Counted from the stretch's first letter, positions 10,490 through 22,719 are shown. The stretch: DNA of 64,000 nucleotides from Zoroaster sp. YZ-2022 (GCA_029582265.1 CM055823.1:28669228-28733227), one strand, 5' to 3'. Notes: generated by a model from the sequence alone, not told the origin. Made by a program: numbers and translations.

Positions 10490-12846
10490 TCAAGTGATGT
10501 GGTATTTCTCAAAGCAAGGAACTATGCACATAGGTGTGCACATTGTTTACAGATCATCTTTGTTTGTTTTCGCCTGCCTAATTTTCGGTTACTGCAAACA
10601 ATGCAGTCGCGTTTCTTTCCATTAGGGGTTTTGCCAGGATAGTGCTGTTGCCCTGTCAACTCAATAGGAATATGGTATCTCAACTGACTTGTTGCGTTAC
10701 GTTCTCAACCCAACAGCAAGCCCTGTACAATCCCTATACGAAAATCAAGATTACTGACATTTTTGTTCCCTGCTATGCTGGTGAATATTACTCTGCTATT
10801 GACAATACAGATATTCAGCATATGGAAAAAACTCTTTTCCACCATTTCAAGCTTCTGTGTGTATGATTGTAGTACTGAAAACATTGGTTGTAAAGATCAG
10901 TTCCACCCATGTTTTGTTGTAATCTTCAATACAATTGGGCTTCATAACATCACAAAATCCACTTGTGCTTTTATTACACCGAATTTGCGTTTTGGACAAA
11001 TCGGTGTTGCCTACATTAGTTAAAAGTGTTACAGATTTTTTGTCTTGCCAAACGATACACAATTGCCCACCTTTCACCAAAAAAAATGGGTCATCTCCTT
11101 TCTTCATTTTTATGTTTTTTGGGATTTGCGGCCTGGGGTATTCCCTGTGTAGTGTAACGAACAGTTCCACAACATCTGAATCCTAGTTTAGCAAGTTTAG
11201 CTGAAAGAGCTGGGCTAGTATAGTAATTATCACAATATATTACGTGTCATATTCTCAAGTCCATGGACCAGATCAATGACGACTTTTCCTGCAACTGTTG
11301 GGTTTGGTGGATGGCAGTCTGATGAATTGAAATCTACGTCTGCATCACAAACAGTTTGGGTCGTCGGCTCCTGTGTACAGTTTCCAAGCACGTGTATCCT
11401 GTTTGGACACGTTCAGGAGAAAGGCTTTAATACCCGTTTGATAGGTTTGTTAGGCATGTACTGAACAAAACTCAAGCGTCCCTTGAATTTCAACATACTC
11501 GTCTGGAGACAGATTCTGCGCAAGGGTTATACAGGTTGAGAAACTTCTGGACGAGGACTTCTATCAAGGGCCGAACTTTGGAAAGTTTGTCCCGTTTAGC
11601 CAAGGCTCTACGAGGAATTTGGTTATTTGAGATGTGGAGGAACCGAAGAATTGAACTGAACCGATTACGGGACATGATCGACGGATAGAATGGGATGTGA
11701 AGAATTTCAGATGTCGACCAGTACATCTTGTATTGAGAGGATTTGTTTATGCCCATAGCAATGAGAAGTGCCACAAATGCCATCATTTCTGGAATGTTGG
11801 TTGGGTGCCAGGATAATTGTTCATCAGGAATTGATTCTATTGTTTGCTGCGCATGGCGATTAGTCTCGTCGACGAGCATATTCCACACAGGAGTTGACAA
11901 AATACAGCTTGAAGATCTCTACTGCCGACAGTGTGGCAAAGTCGCCGGTGGGGCCAGAATTTCCAGTGAACTGCACAGTCCCACACTCGTAATGGTCTCG
12001 TCGTTCCCAACCAGATCGGAAATCTAACTTTCCTGTCGTCCTCCTTGATCTCGGTCGGCTATCACCTTGGTAGGTCGGCTGCAACAGAAAACAAGGCAAA
12101 GGAGGATTAATCTCGATCATACATTTGTAAATACAATATCTCAATGCTACTTTGCTGCATGTGCACACAGGCCACAGGGGTAATGCGCAAAATGAATATT
12201 GTGCTGGGAAAAAAAATATGGCAGATTCCATCCACTCTACAAAACTCGTTATCGAGAAATTTTCGTTTTAATGTGGGATTGTGAATGTGAATTCCCCCAA
12301 CTTCTTGAATAATACGACTTATGAGGCCTTTCGAATACAGGCTATTCTTTTGGAAGCTTCAGACTAAGAGTGCATTTTCAGCCTGTTAACGCTAAACAGC
12401 ACGACCGGCTATGGGTAAATGTTAAAATTTCTATGCTATATCTATACATCAACTTGCTGTTTCAATGAATACAAATATTACCCCAACAAACTACTAATAA
12501 TTGTACATTTCACTTGACGTTTTGACCCAGTCCAGGGTGGGGGATTTGGTCAATCCTATTAAAGGGATCATTTTCTAAATTTACATTACTCAACTCCAAC
12601 AGTTCTAACGCTATTTACGCTATAGCCTAGGAAAATAAGTGAATTACGTTAATTTGCATTGCCATTGGGCCAGGAAGAGTAACGTTAACTGTTATTAATA
12701 TTAGTTATTCATTTTACTGTGATTTTGGCCTACCTCTTCAAGTTCAACGTCGTCGTCGTCGTCATCCATTACTTCGTCATCTGATTCTGAGCCACTGTCT
12801 GCCAAAATCTCAGCCAAATGCCATCATTTATGTCCGTTTCCATCAT
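10490..12846 (-). pseudogene. piggyBac-like transposase, left copy, frameshifted
   Basis: Pieces on the - strand: an acidic N-terminus starting at 12846, a second exon from about 12080, a core at 11490-11900 ending in a frameshift after NLYNP, and a later segment 10847-11170 with [15 protein letters not shown] in frame. A C-terminal Cys-rich finger ends at 10490. Compared with the right copy, this one has an extra T after NLYNP and one T fewer in the N-terminus. It is in frame at two places where the right copy is not. Both share breaks near 11900 and near 10820, so those are older. Confidence 0.78.
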
Positions 12847-14025
12847 GATTGCAACTAAATTCAACTGGACGCTTAGCACCAAAACCGCAAAGTGACGCAC
12901 TTTTCTTTTCATAAACTTTTATACACTGCATTCCTGTCAATAGAGGGCGCCAACCCCAAAAACCACTCAAGCATTTTCAGGTGGTGATTTAAGTCGCCGT
13001 GGTCGTCAAGGGCATGCCGATTCCCGGCACCTTTTAGAGCCCACGGGAAGGAAGCGTATCACAACAAAGGCTCTTTTTAGAGCCCGTGGGATCGAAAGGG
13101 TTAATAGAGTATACTTACTTTCTTTGAATCCAGAAACAACAAACCTGTAATATTACGTATAACATTTTATGTATACCAACTGAAAATTCGAATATAATTC
13201 AGCCTTTGGGCTGCGATGTTTTTAATGATAAATAAACAAATTTTAATAATAACAAATCGTTTCATTGTCAAAGTCACCAAATAATTGATCAGGAATGAAA
13301 CGTCAACATAATATATATTTACTGTTCTTATATTTACGTCATAAAGTTACGTCTATTTCAATAAAGTACCTGTTATCTCAACGTTGGTGTAGCAGTTATT
13401 CAGCGAGCCATCTGGCTGGAACACGTGGCACCAAAACCTCTTATTGTCACGTACATTACTTAGAGAGTTCACTATGAGAGATGAGTCACTAGCAATGCTG
13501 TAATCCGCGCCATGTTGGAACTGAAGAATAGTTCCATCCAAGAACCGTGCTCCAATGATGTCCGTGTCAGCTGTGACGCCTGTTCCTTCTGACCAGTACA
13601 CGGCAGAGAAATCACCGTTGGGTGATCGTGGCGCGCATGAACAGGGCAGGGTGTTTCTACGATGTCGTTTTAAACTGGTTGTAGTTACGGTGTCAGTTGT
13701 ACTGGCTGGAAACATATCTCCTGTTTGTTAGAAATCGGAATCAGTTTAGTTTGATCAATTAAATTCTAGACATTATGTATAAACATAGTTTTTCTTACAA
13801 GATTTATTTTGTATCACGCTGCAGCAAACGTTGTTTTTCCATAGAATTATCTGACCAAACCAAAACTGGCGGGAAAGAATATGCTTGCACCTTTATCGTT
13901 ATTGAATCCGATAAAGATGGCTGAACGCAATAATCCGTACTTAACTATAGCAACAAAGTAATCGAACGTCTATTTGCTTTATCTGCAGAAGACTTGAAGG
14001 TAACTTCATAAATGCATGAAAGCTT

Positions 14026-14394
14026 AGGCCTCCCCCCCCAAAAAAAGTCTCTGGTTTCTGGTCTCCGCGCGTCGCCTCAGACTAGACCTGCACGTCAGCA
14101 TTTTTATTTTATTTTTTATTTACTGGCTATGAAACGATGTCCAATTGCAGCCAAAATTGCTGGATCAATTGGAATTCCGCCGTGCTGTGTTTTTCACATA
14201 GGGGTATGAACGTTTGTCCGATTTGTGAGGCGTCTCTTAGCCACCATACTTTATATATTGGAAATTTGGTGCCCGCGTATACAATGTATCACGTATTTCC
14301 CTGTTGGCAAAAAAAAGATGGCCGAAAAAAGCGCGTCACCGCACCGATTTTGAAGCCGACTAATGACCAGAAACTGGAGACTTTTTTTGGCCTC
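14026..14394. mobile_element. AGGCC-type MITE with CTGGTTTCTGGTC inverted ends
   Basis: The left end reads AGGCC, then a C/A run and AGTCTCTGGTTTCTGGTC. The right end reads GACCAGAAACTGGAGAC, then TTTTTTTGGCCT. Related pieces occur near 22728 and 23360-23400. Mirrored at about 56195-56563. Confidence 0.65.
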
Positions 14395-14917
14395 ATGAAA
14401 GTATCTGGACCATCTTTACTGCAAAATAAACTTGATTTCCGTCATTGTCCCCTCATCATTTTAAACAACAACATTAAATATTACTGGATTGTTTAATATT
14501 TTTGTTATTATAACATTAATTCAGAAGTCCACCCGTAGGAATACAGTAACTCAAGGCTAGGAGGATTTTTTTAAAGGAATGTCAAATCCAAATTCCGCTT
14601 ACGGTTGAGTGTACAGTGGACTGTGTGTTTGTACGTGTAATGTATTAGAACACATGTATTTAGGAAGCAACATTTACGACTAAACCTTACCGATAACTTG
14701 TACGTCGATTTTGTCATCTCTGGTGGGGGTGTAGCCGGCTGTTATGACTAAACACAGATATCTTCCTTCGTCACTTTTGGTAACATTTTTTAATAACGAG
14801 GCTCAAATCAGACAATAGCCCATATCTTCTGCTCTCGGATAGGTTATGTTCCTAACGCGGCGTATAAGTTTCTCTTTGGAGGGGTTGTCTAAGTCAGTCC
14901 CTTTGTACCACAAAAAA

Positions 14918-15133
14918 CGGGTCCTACTAATTGCCGACCCCTGCCGACATCTACCGACAACTCTTAAAAACCTACCGACATCTCATTGGGTCCTACTAAT
15001 TGCCGACCCCTGCCGACTTATTGTTCTCCTTGGTTACCATCACCCTCGTGTATAATGGTACAGTCCATGTCGTATCTCGAGCGCATAAGAGTTGTCGGTA
15101 GATGTCGGCAGGGGTCGGCAATTAGTAGGACCG
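14918..15133. mobile_element. hAT-type 216-bp element in Ig1 exon (left copy)
   Basis: Bounded by an 8-bp duplication ACAAAAAA at 14910-14917 and 15134-15141. Both ends carry CGG(G)TCCTACTAATTGCCGACC in inverted orientation, and the interior is rich in CCGACA repeats. An 8-bp duplication points to the hAT superfamily. There is no coding capacity. Confidence 0.85.
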
Positions 15134-15362
15134 ACAAAAAACCATCTAGTTCCTCTCCAGGTTTGTACACGGAACATGGAATCTGGTGCCAGACACCTTG
15201 CTGCATTTTGGCATTCTTGTTGGAGAGGCCAAAAACACCACAAGGTTTGATCACTAAATGAAAAGAAAAATCTGAAAAGGTTTTATTCTGCAGTGATGTA
15301 GATAAAAATTATGCCTGTAGATAAACGTTTATTATCTATTGTCCTGTCAGAAAAACAAGGTC

Positions 15363-15366
<4 letters not shown>

Positions 15367-15438
<72 letters not shown>
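15367..15438. repeat. (AT)n microsatellite
   Basis: About 70 bp of AT dinucleotides abutting the end of the SET-domain element. Mirrored at 55150-55222. Confidence 0.95.
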
Positions 15439-15439
<1 letters not shown>

Positions 15440-16362
15440 GCAAGGTCCCCGACACGCTTTATATTTCACATGCATGAATGAATGCACTTAGGGCGAAATG
15501 ACGTTTTGGGCTATTTGAAAAAACAACTGATTTATATTTTCGCTAAATACAATAATTCCAAAATAAAATGATGAGTTCTACGTTCTTTTACAAAAAATTC
15601 AGGTTTTTATGCGTTTTTTCTTTCGTCTGCAATATACAATTTCCAAAGCCATGGAGTGAGCCCTCCTACGTTCGCAGTCGAAAGCTCATGTGTCGCCGGC
15701 GCGCCAATCGATTGCTGTAACATGAACAACACGCACGCGCGTCGTCGACATCATTGCCAACCGCGCAGCCATTTTTGTTGTCTCTGGTTAAATTGTTGGT
15801 ACATGTCTGCATAATTATGTGTAGATGGACATGTCGATGAAGGACCAGATAAAGCATGTTTTCTTCTAGCTTTATTTCAGGTAAGGATAACAATTTTTTT
15901 TTTTTTAAATTTCAACTAGGCCTAGGCTACATCATACATGTTGGTTTCGAGGCCCTTGAGTTTGACTGTTTTAAAACACGCCCACAGTTAGCTCCTCCAT
16001 CTAACGTTAGCCCCGCGCGCGCATTAGAGGGCTAGGCCTACCCTAGTCTGAGGTCAGTAATTTGGACCTTAACATCGCATTTTAACATTATTTTGGTCAT
16101 TATCTGGCGAATGATGAAGACTGGAGGGATGAATTAAACGTGCAGGCTTTTTTTAAGCAACTCTGTACTTTCAGCCATTTCTGTTGGCCTAACGTGTCGT
16201 AGTGTCCAGATTTGTCCGATTTCACCCCTACCCTAGGGCTAGGCTAGGGCTGGGGCTATCCTACTAGTACTATAAGGAGCTATCCTAGGGCTATCCTACG
16301 GCTAGACTACAAATCAAAACACCAATAAAAAGGGTACATTAATTATCTCTATGAGTTGGGAA
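15439..16362. repeat. Terminal inverted repeat 1 of SET element (left copy)
   Basis: Inverted repeat of 19670-20588. It contains a CpG-rich patch near 15700-15770 (GGCGCGCC, ACGCACGCGCGTCG), a possible promoter, and a run of CTAGGGCTAGG-type repeats near 16225-16310. Confidence 0.9.
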
Positions 16363-16710
16363 TCAAAACTCTTAAAAACCTTCGACATTCTCGAAGCATC
16401 ATGGGAAAATGATGCAATTGCCCGGAAAACAGAGATGCACTGGTGCACAAAGTATGCAACAAACATACGTTGGCAACCTTTTCACATTTTTCTTAAACGT
16501 TAGGCCTAATACTTTGAAAGCGATAATACTAACGTAAATTACGGTCACCAACACTATTTACAATATATGTACCATCACCAATGTTTTATGTGCTATCCTA
16601 ATGTTATCCTATAATGTTATAACCTAAAATGCACGCTAGGATCAAATCATGTGAACCCCCCCCCCCCTCCTGTAAGGACCCTTTAACATATAATATTGAA
16701 CATTTGCAAA

Positions 16711-16873
16711 CTGCTGTATAACAATGCACAATCCTGTATAACAATGCACAATCCTGTATAACAATGCACAATCCTGTATAACAATGCACAATCCTGTATA
16801 ACAATGCACAATCCTGTATAACAATGCACAATCCTGTATAACAATGCACAATCCTGTATAACAATGCACAATC
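16711..16873. repeat. 20-bp tandem repeat, eight units
   Basis: Unit ACAATCCTGTATAACAATGC repeated almost perfectly. On the - strand all three frames stay open through the array, because a 20-bp unit cycles the frame every 60 bp; the resulting open frames are not genes. It lies just downstream of the last SET exon donor. Mirrored at about 53718-53878. Confidence 0.95.
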
Positions 16874-16934
16874 CCAACCATTCTTTGAAAGCAGTTATGT
16901 CATTATGCACATCAAGTTGCAAATCAGCACTTAC

Positions 16935-19369
16935 CATCAGGTTGTACATCTGAGGCCTTAGGTGGTTGTTCAATCAGGGATTCTAAAATGAAAAGAACAA
17001 TAAAACATGGACCATGAACACTGAACATGTTAAAATTTCTGGTAGGTTACACTTCTTGCTGTTGGCCACAGATCAAAATAATTATTGTCTGAAACTAACT
17101 TAGTGAGCTGTCTACATTGAGTATCACCGAAAATACATGTGTACACTGCTTGTATGTGGTTTTCAGTTGTCCCCTTTCCTTAGAAAGTTGAATGACATAG
17201 GCTGATCCAATTGGCTGTGTATCAAGGTGTACCCTAAGTGTCAACATCATGTAATTTTTATGATATAAATGCCTCATGAGCAGTACATACCCTCTACTGT
17301 TAAATTTGATTCTGGCTACAATGTATAGAAAATGATGTAACACATTATGAAAGTACAAAGTGTATCTCATATTTCTCATGTGAGACCATGTGAGAAAGAC
17401 TACAAGTTATTTAGCATGGAAGAAAGTCTGGACACAAATAGAAGTGAGGTTATGAATGGTATTTGATTTATTAAGAAAAGTATGTCTAAAGTCTAAAGCT
17501 TTATTCATGAGTGAATACATAATAGTATGCTTTCTTTTCTTTTCTTTATCGGTGGAGAAATTTTGTCAAAAATATTAACTGATTCGCTTTTTATCCCAAA
17601 TACCCAAACTTGATATACCTTTTGGAAATCAAAATGAATCTTTCTCAAAAATTAACTGATATTTTATACTAAGAGTAATATTTTCAAGACAAAAAAGAAA
17701 TATATGAAAACAAACAAAACACATACTTACAATTTTAAGCCCACAAAAGGAGAGCCGGTCTAGGGCATTTTGTCGATGTTTTACCTCTGGTAGTGGTTTC
17801 TGTGAAAAATGAAAAATGTAATACATGTCAACAGGTAATGCAAACTTTGATACCAGTCAATGTGTTCATAAAATTAAACTATTTCAATAGAAAGACCACA
17901 TGTATCATTTACATGTCAATCCATCCATACAACCTTTTTAGCTTCTCGTCCATAATCCACTGTAGTTAGTCACAGTTATGCATGAATCTTTACCACATAA
18001 ATGCATTGCATCACTACTACAAGAATGCAGGTTTCAGTTGCGATACCAAGGATTTTGGTGGAAAATATTAATTCCAAACCTCCACTTGGATTTAAATTTT
18101 TGACCTTTACTTTTCCTTTTTAGAGCCCATTCCTCAACTTCTCTAATTAATGAGGAAGGTGTAACTAAAATTTCTGAAGATTTCAGAAGGGTTGTCTGTA
18201 ATGTTACAAACAAACACAAAACCAAAAACAACAAGAAATTATCAAACTGTGAAACATTTTTCAGAATTTGTGTATACCTTCTTACGCCAAGGAAGATCAG
18301 CGACTCCATAATCATAACGAAGCTCATACCCTTCATTAATATCCTTTGTAGCAAACAAACACAGGCATGGTCTACCTCGGGCGCAATATTTGAAAATCAT
18401 CATTTTACAGTTTGCAAGAGGGTAGACTGAATCATTCACCATACGACCAAACCCCTCGGACTTTGTACCATCAATACTGGAATAAAAATACAATTAGGTC
18501 AAAATTTAACTTTGTGTTTCAATATTCAGAAGCGAGAAAAAAAACAAATTAGGAAAATAATACAAGTCCATACATACATAAATTGGTTCCTAATCTTTAC
18601 CCATATAATTTTCTTTTGTTCTTCAGTACTGATTTTAACTGATGTTATCTTTTTTAGTACAAAGAATCCAAATAAAAAATGGATTGAGTGGTTGGGCCAT
18701 CAATGTGTAAGCCTTGTAGACATTATTAGAAGTGTGTCCCAGGTATATTAAGTTAAATGTGGTAAGGAATGTGCTTAATGTATTAAGAATATAGTTCACA
18801 TACCACATTCTTTTCCAGTCTGTGAATCTTTAAAGAAATACATAAATGATCCATCACTGTTTTTGTACTGTTTTTCCCGTTGAAGAGCATCTTTGTAAGG
18901 AATGATTTCACCTTGGTATCCAAGAAGAAAATCACCCTTGTTGAATTGTTTAGTTGTAAACACTCCAAATCCTACAAGAGAATGAAAATTGTGTTATTAA
19001 ATACAGTACTACTGTCACTGCAAATGTTTAAATAATAAACTTGTCACCTTTGATAAGGAAACAGGGCTGTTCGATTTAAGACAAATGAAGGTCTGGATGA
19101 AGCTTAGGTCTCTCTCTTTTTTTAAATATTTTTACTCTTGCAATAAAAATACTTTGAGTTTATCTTTTCCCTTTCCTTTGAGAAAAAAATATATTTAATG
19201 TACATAGACTTCATTAAACAGAGTTTAATAAAGTAACTTAAGATTTAAAAAAAAGTGTAATCAGTATCGAGTCACATCTATGACAATATCACCTATAGTT
19301 TATAAACAAAAATACACAATTACTTACCGATATATTTGTTGATCTTCTTTATTTTGAATCCGTCTTGAT
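16935..19369 (-). pseudogene. KMT5A-like SET-domain exons, left copy
   Basis: Exon-like segments on the - strand: 19328-19369, 18804-18971, 18278-18476, 17731-17799, 17291-17315, 16935-16982. They are the mirror of 51217-53656. The second segment has four A where the right copy has five before its donor, so the SET frame is broken here. The remaining segments agree with the right copy. No initiator Met exon or terminal exon is seen. Confidence 0.7.
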
Positions 19370-19669
19370 CTATTTACTGTGAGAAAGAAATATTTAAACT
19401 TAGACATTTTGTGTTCAAATCTCAAAAGAAAAGAAAAGAAATAAAATCAGTTACTGGATTTTAAAGTAAAATTTTCTAATTTATATTTCTATCTTAGACA
19501 TATATCTTGTATTAGTTTTCGGTACTTATAACTTATTTTTTATTGTGTTGTAGCTGCTCTAGTGAGGTGAAGTCTAGAAAAAATACGCAGTAATATTACT
19601 AGTTCATGTAGGCCAACATGAAAGTACAAATGTAATGAATATATTGAGTCTGTATACAGAAAAAATGGC

Positions 19670-20588
19670 TTCCCAACTCATAGAGATAATTAATGTACCC
19701 TTTTTATTGGTGTTTTGATTTGTAGTCTAGCCCTAGGATAGCCCTAGGATAGCCCTAGTACTAGTCGGATAGCCCCGGCCCTAGCCTAGCCCTAGGGTAG
19801 GGGTGAAATCGGACAAATCTGGACACTACGACACGTTAGGCCAACAGAAATGGCTGAAAGTACAGAGTTGCTTTTAAAAAAAGCCTGCACGTTTAATTCA
19901 TCCCTCCAGTCTTCATCATTCGCCAGATAATGACCAAAATAATGTTAAAATGCGATGTTAAGGTCCAAATTACTGACCTCAGACTAGGCTAGGCCTAGCC
20001 CTCTAATGCGCGCGCGGGGCTAACGTTAGATGGAGGAGCTAACTGTGGGCGTGTTTTAAAAACAGTCAAACTCAAGGCCTCGAAACCAACATGTATGATG
20101 TAGCCTAGGCCTAGTTGAAAAAAAAGTTGTTTTTGTGTTATCCTTACCTGAAATGAAGCTAGAAGAAAACATGCTTTATCTGGTCCTTCATCGACATGTC
20201 CATCTACACATAATTATGCAGACATGTACCAACAATTTAACCAGAGACAAAAAAATGGCTGCGCGGTTGGCAATGATGTCGACGACGCGCGTGCGTGTTG
20301 TTCATGTTACAGCAATCGATTGGCGCGCCGGCGACACATGAGCTTTCGACTGCGAACGTAGGAGGGCTCACTCCATGGCTTTGGAAATTGTATATTGCAG
20401 ACGAAAGAAAAAACGCATAAAAAACTGAATTTTTTGTAAAAGAACGTAGAACTCATCATTTTGTTTTGGAATTATTGTATCTAGCGAAAATATAAATCAG
20501 TTGTTTTTTCAAATAGCCCAAAACGTCATTTCGCCCTAAGTGCATTCATTCATGCATGTGAAATATAAAGCGTGTCGGGGACCTTGCT
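19670..20588. repeat. Terminal inverted repeat 2 of SET element (left copy)
   Basis: Inverted repeat of 15439-16362. For the - strand SET exons this is the upstream TIR, and its CpG-rich part near 20270-20335 could supply a promoter. A 68-codon open frame at 20135-20341 also appears in other TIR copies but resembles no protein I know. Confidence 0.9.
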
Positions 20589-20693
20589 TACCAAAGCATT
20601 GTGAAAACGTTGGGGGGAAATAGTTTTTTCGCCCTAATGCCCACTTCCCCCTTTCGGTATTTTTTCGGTATGATATTTCCCCCTAATCTCCTA

Positions 20694-20762
<69 letters not shown>
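20694..20762. repeat. (TA)n microsatellite
   Basis: About 70 bp of TA dinucleotides. The mirror at 49808-49890 is longer, a length difference between arms. Confidence 0.95.
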
Positions 20763-20769
<7 letters not shown>

Positions 20770-20778
20770 AATAGTAAA

Positions 20779-20940
20779 GGTGAAACAGTGCTCACCGGAT
20801 AGTTATACCCGAGCTTTCGGTGCGATGCACCTTCATCAGGGGAATTAAGCCTTAATTCCCCTGATGAAGGTGCATTGCACTCAACTCCGGTGACACTGTT
20901 TCTATTTACTATTCACATTTTCTAAGTTCTACAGTGCTAC
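20779..20940 (-). ncRNA. Hammerhead-like palindrome (Penelope-type repeat)
   Basis: On the - strand, 20839-20815 reads CTGATGA, a GGTGC/GCACC stem with a short loop, then GAAA. This is the order of a hammerhead ribozyme core, with one extra A before stem II. An inverted second, degenerate copy follows on the + strand (20851 on), so the unit forms a large palindrome. Hammerhead motifs are known from Penelope-like retroelements. Stem III and the cleavage base could not be assigned with confidence. Confidence 0.45.
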
Positions 20941-20945
20941 GCAGC

Positions 20946-20946
<1 letters not shown>

Positions 20947-20993
<47 letters not shown>

Positions 20994-21036
20994 GTCTGTC
21001 TGTCTGTCTGTCTGTCGGTCTGTGTGTCTGTCGGGC

Positions 21037-21090
<54 letters not shown>

Positions 21091-21094
21091 TCTA
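20947..21094. repeat. TATC/TGTC tetranucleotide microsatellite
   Basis: Runs of (TATC)n, then (TGTC)n with interruptions, then (TATC)n. Mirrored at 49487-49638 on the complementary strand. Confidence 0.95.
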
Positions 21095-21900
21095 AATGCA
21101 ACATGGTCGTATGTACAATAGTGATTAAATTTAAATTCTTCCATAGGTTTTGCACTGATATGATGATATGTCAGGTGCTTTCAGAGTCTATCGTATAGGG
21201 ATGAATTTAAAAATCACGTCACTTATGTTTTCGTTGCACGGGTGATATTTTAATGGACAAAAGCCTACCCGTGCAATTTCCATTATGAACAAACACTTGA
21301 GTTTAATACCAAATTTATAACCATTTATCTATTTTGTATCCAACATATAATTTTATTTATTGAAAAAGAAAATACTGACAAATATTAATTGCTTATAGAA
21401 TTATTTTGTATCAAATGTATTTATTTGCATCTGCAAACCTCAACTTAATTGAAGTGCGCCTGACCACAACATTAAATTAGCATTAGAGTTGGCTGTTTTC
21501 GTCAGCCAAATCGCAGAAAGAAATCACCAATTTCTTGTGAATTCAAATGAGCCTGTTTTGGGTTAGTGGGTTTATTTTCGTCGATTGATAAAAAGTTAAG
21601 TCAAATTGAATTGGTTCTTACTTGAATCAGGTGGGCATAGTTCACACCTTGCCAGTCCCAACGTAACACAGAGAATCAAGAAATGCCGGTCCATTACTGA
21701 TTGTAGACGTCCAAATTCTGCCTGTATAAAATATTGACAGTTCACAATTTTACATAAAACCTATAGCCTTCTTGTTGCTATCATTTGAGTAGAAAATTTT
21801 CAAATTATTTCCCTTCTGAATGTTTGTCTTCATGATATGAAAATTCCAAAGCCGATGAATACGAAAATATCTTAATACATTTTCCCTATTTTCACTTTAA

Positions 21901-22113
21901 AGGGGCAGTATCGTCATGATCAGAGCAGACTTTCAACAGGGCATGGAATCGATAGTTTAAGATGAACACCGTGACTGCAAATTACTGGCTCATTTATGCA
22001 GCAGCAACGGTAATATTACCGTATCTTCAGTGGGAAATTATTTTCAGTCACTGAGTTAATCTTAAACAAGCACTCCCATTCCATGCCTTGTTGATCGTGA
22101 CGATACTGCCCCT
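21901..22113. mobile_element. TTAA-target MITE
   Basis: Flanked by TTAA (21897-21900 and 22114-22117). The inverted ends AGGGGCAGTATCGTCATGATC and GATCGTGACGATACTGCCCCT extend into a palindromic interior with CATGGAATCG and CAGTGACTG motifs. Non-autonomous; the TTAA target fits piggyBac or Kolobok families. Mirrored at 48474-48686. Confidence 0.85.
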
Positions 22114-22188
22114 TTAACGAAACAACATAACTGAAACTTTTACAGTTAAGTTGTTTATTGTATATCTCTATATTCAAAGAGATTATAG

Positions 22189-22394
22189 ATCCATTATTAC
22201 TACCGTATACTACATTTCCATCAAGTTTTACTCCCAGAACAGGTTATGGTGTTGTTGTTACTCTTGCTGTTATTATTGTTTTATTCTGCTTAAAGCAAGG
22301 TTTTTATGTTTGCAAGAAGTGTTTTATTTCTTGTACAAGTTGCTCTCGATTATGCATTTGTGGTACGATCACTAGGAAGATATATCTTGGCTAG
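22189..22394 (+). CDS. Lone transmembrane/Cys-rich tail exon (left copy)
   Basis: After an acceptor-like AGATTATAG at 22188, a phase-1 frame encodes a short Pro/Ser/Thr stalk and a hydrophobic segment YGVVVTLAVIIVLFCL. A Cys-rich basic tail (VCKKCFISCTSCSRLCICG) follows, ending at TAG 22392-22394. Exon phase and layout match the last exons of genes A and C. No upstream Ig exon is found on this strand, so it may be a relic or belong to an unrecognised gene. The sequence is identical in the other arm at 48193-48398. Confidence 0.4.
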
Positions 22395-22719
22395 TGATCC
22401 AAAGGCTAGAAGATCTTGGTAAAATTCAGGCCAGGACACGCTTGATCGTTGGAGAAAATGTTTAAATAACTTTAATTGGAATGAATTTATGGGCAATCAT
22501 CATAAGTGAGCACATCGCAGTATGAGGCTAAATATAGGCCTATTAACCGGTAATTACCAACCCTAATGCACAAATGTTTCTTCGTGTTGACACTTTGCTG
22601 TCTTCTCATTGTTCAAATTGTTGGGTGTTCATAAAATCCTTGGGCAGTTTTTGGTATCTTTGCCTACGCTAAAGACAACTTGCATATTCATGAGCACATT
22701 TTGTCATGTTACCGGCAAT

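Larger units (their letters stand above)
9705..13100 (-). mobile_element. piggyBac-type transposon (left copy)
   Basis: Flanked by TTAA at 9701-9704 and 13101-13104. The right end is the reverse complement of CCCTTTCGATCCC; the left end is altered (ACCCCTTTTCATT). It encodes a decayed DDE transposase on the - strand and lies in the Ig2-Ig3 intron of gene A. The same element is at 57491-60911 in the other arm. Confidence 0.88.
15439..20588 (-). mobile_element. Long-TIR element carrying SET-domain exons (left copy)
   Basis: Terminal inverted repeats at 15439-16362 and 19670-20588 (about 0.92 kb each) start with AGCAAGGTCCCCGACACG, and each end is flanked by TA. The core holds SET-domain exons on the - strand and a 20-bp tandem repeat. 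The two TIRs of one copy differ at several sites, while the corresponding TIRs of the two arms are nearly identical, so the insertion is older than the arm duplication or allele split. Confidence 0.85.
6952..21694 (-). pseudogene. Gene A, left-arm copy: Ig receptor with frameshifts
   Basis: Mirror copy of the gene at 48892-63579. Exons on the - strand: signal peptide 21622-21694; Ig1 14691-15253 with a 216-bp insertion; Ig2 13370-13720 (intact); Ig3 9322-9651; Ig4 8621-8976; transmembrane about 6952-7249. Relative to the right copy, Ig3 has an extra C in a CCC run near 9601 that leads to a stop. Ig4 has several indels, including one near 8712. The transmembrane exon has +1, -6 and -2 changes. 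Splice sites and phase 1 are kept. The introns hold the piggyBac element (9705-13100) and the SET element (15439-20588). The lesions could be consensus errors rather than true decay. Confidence 0.7.

Noticed and set aside
14137..14496. 119-codon frame identical in both arms
   Set aside because: It overlaps a MITE with inverted ends, shows no protein family features, and its identity only reflects the identity of the arms.
16604..16973. Three overlapping open frames of 79-96 codons on the - strand
   Set aside because: They arise from the 20-bp tandem repeat, which lacks stops in every frame of that strand; no independent exon signals.
20135..20341. 68-codon frame in the SET element TIR, seen in several TIR copies
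   Set aside because: Its repetition follows from the TIR being an inverted repeat; no recognisable domain and weak start context. Kept only as a note under the TIR.
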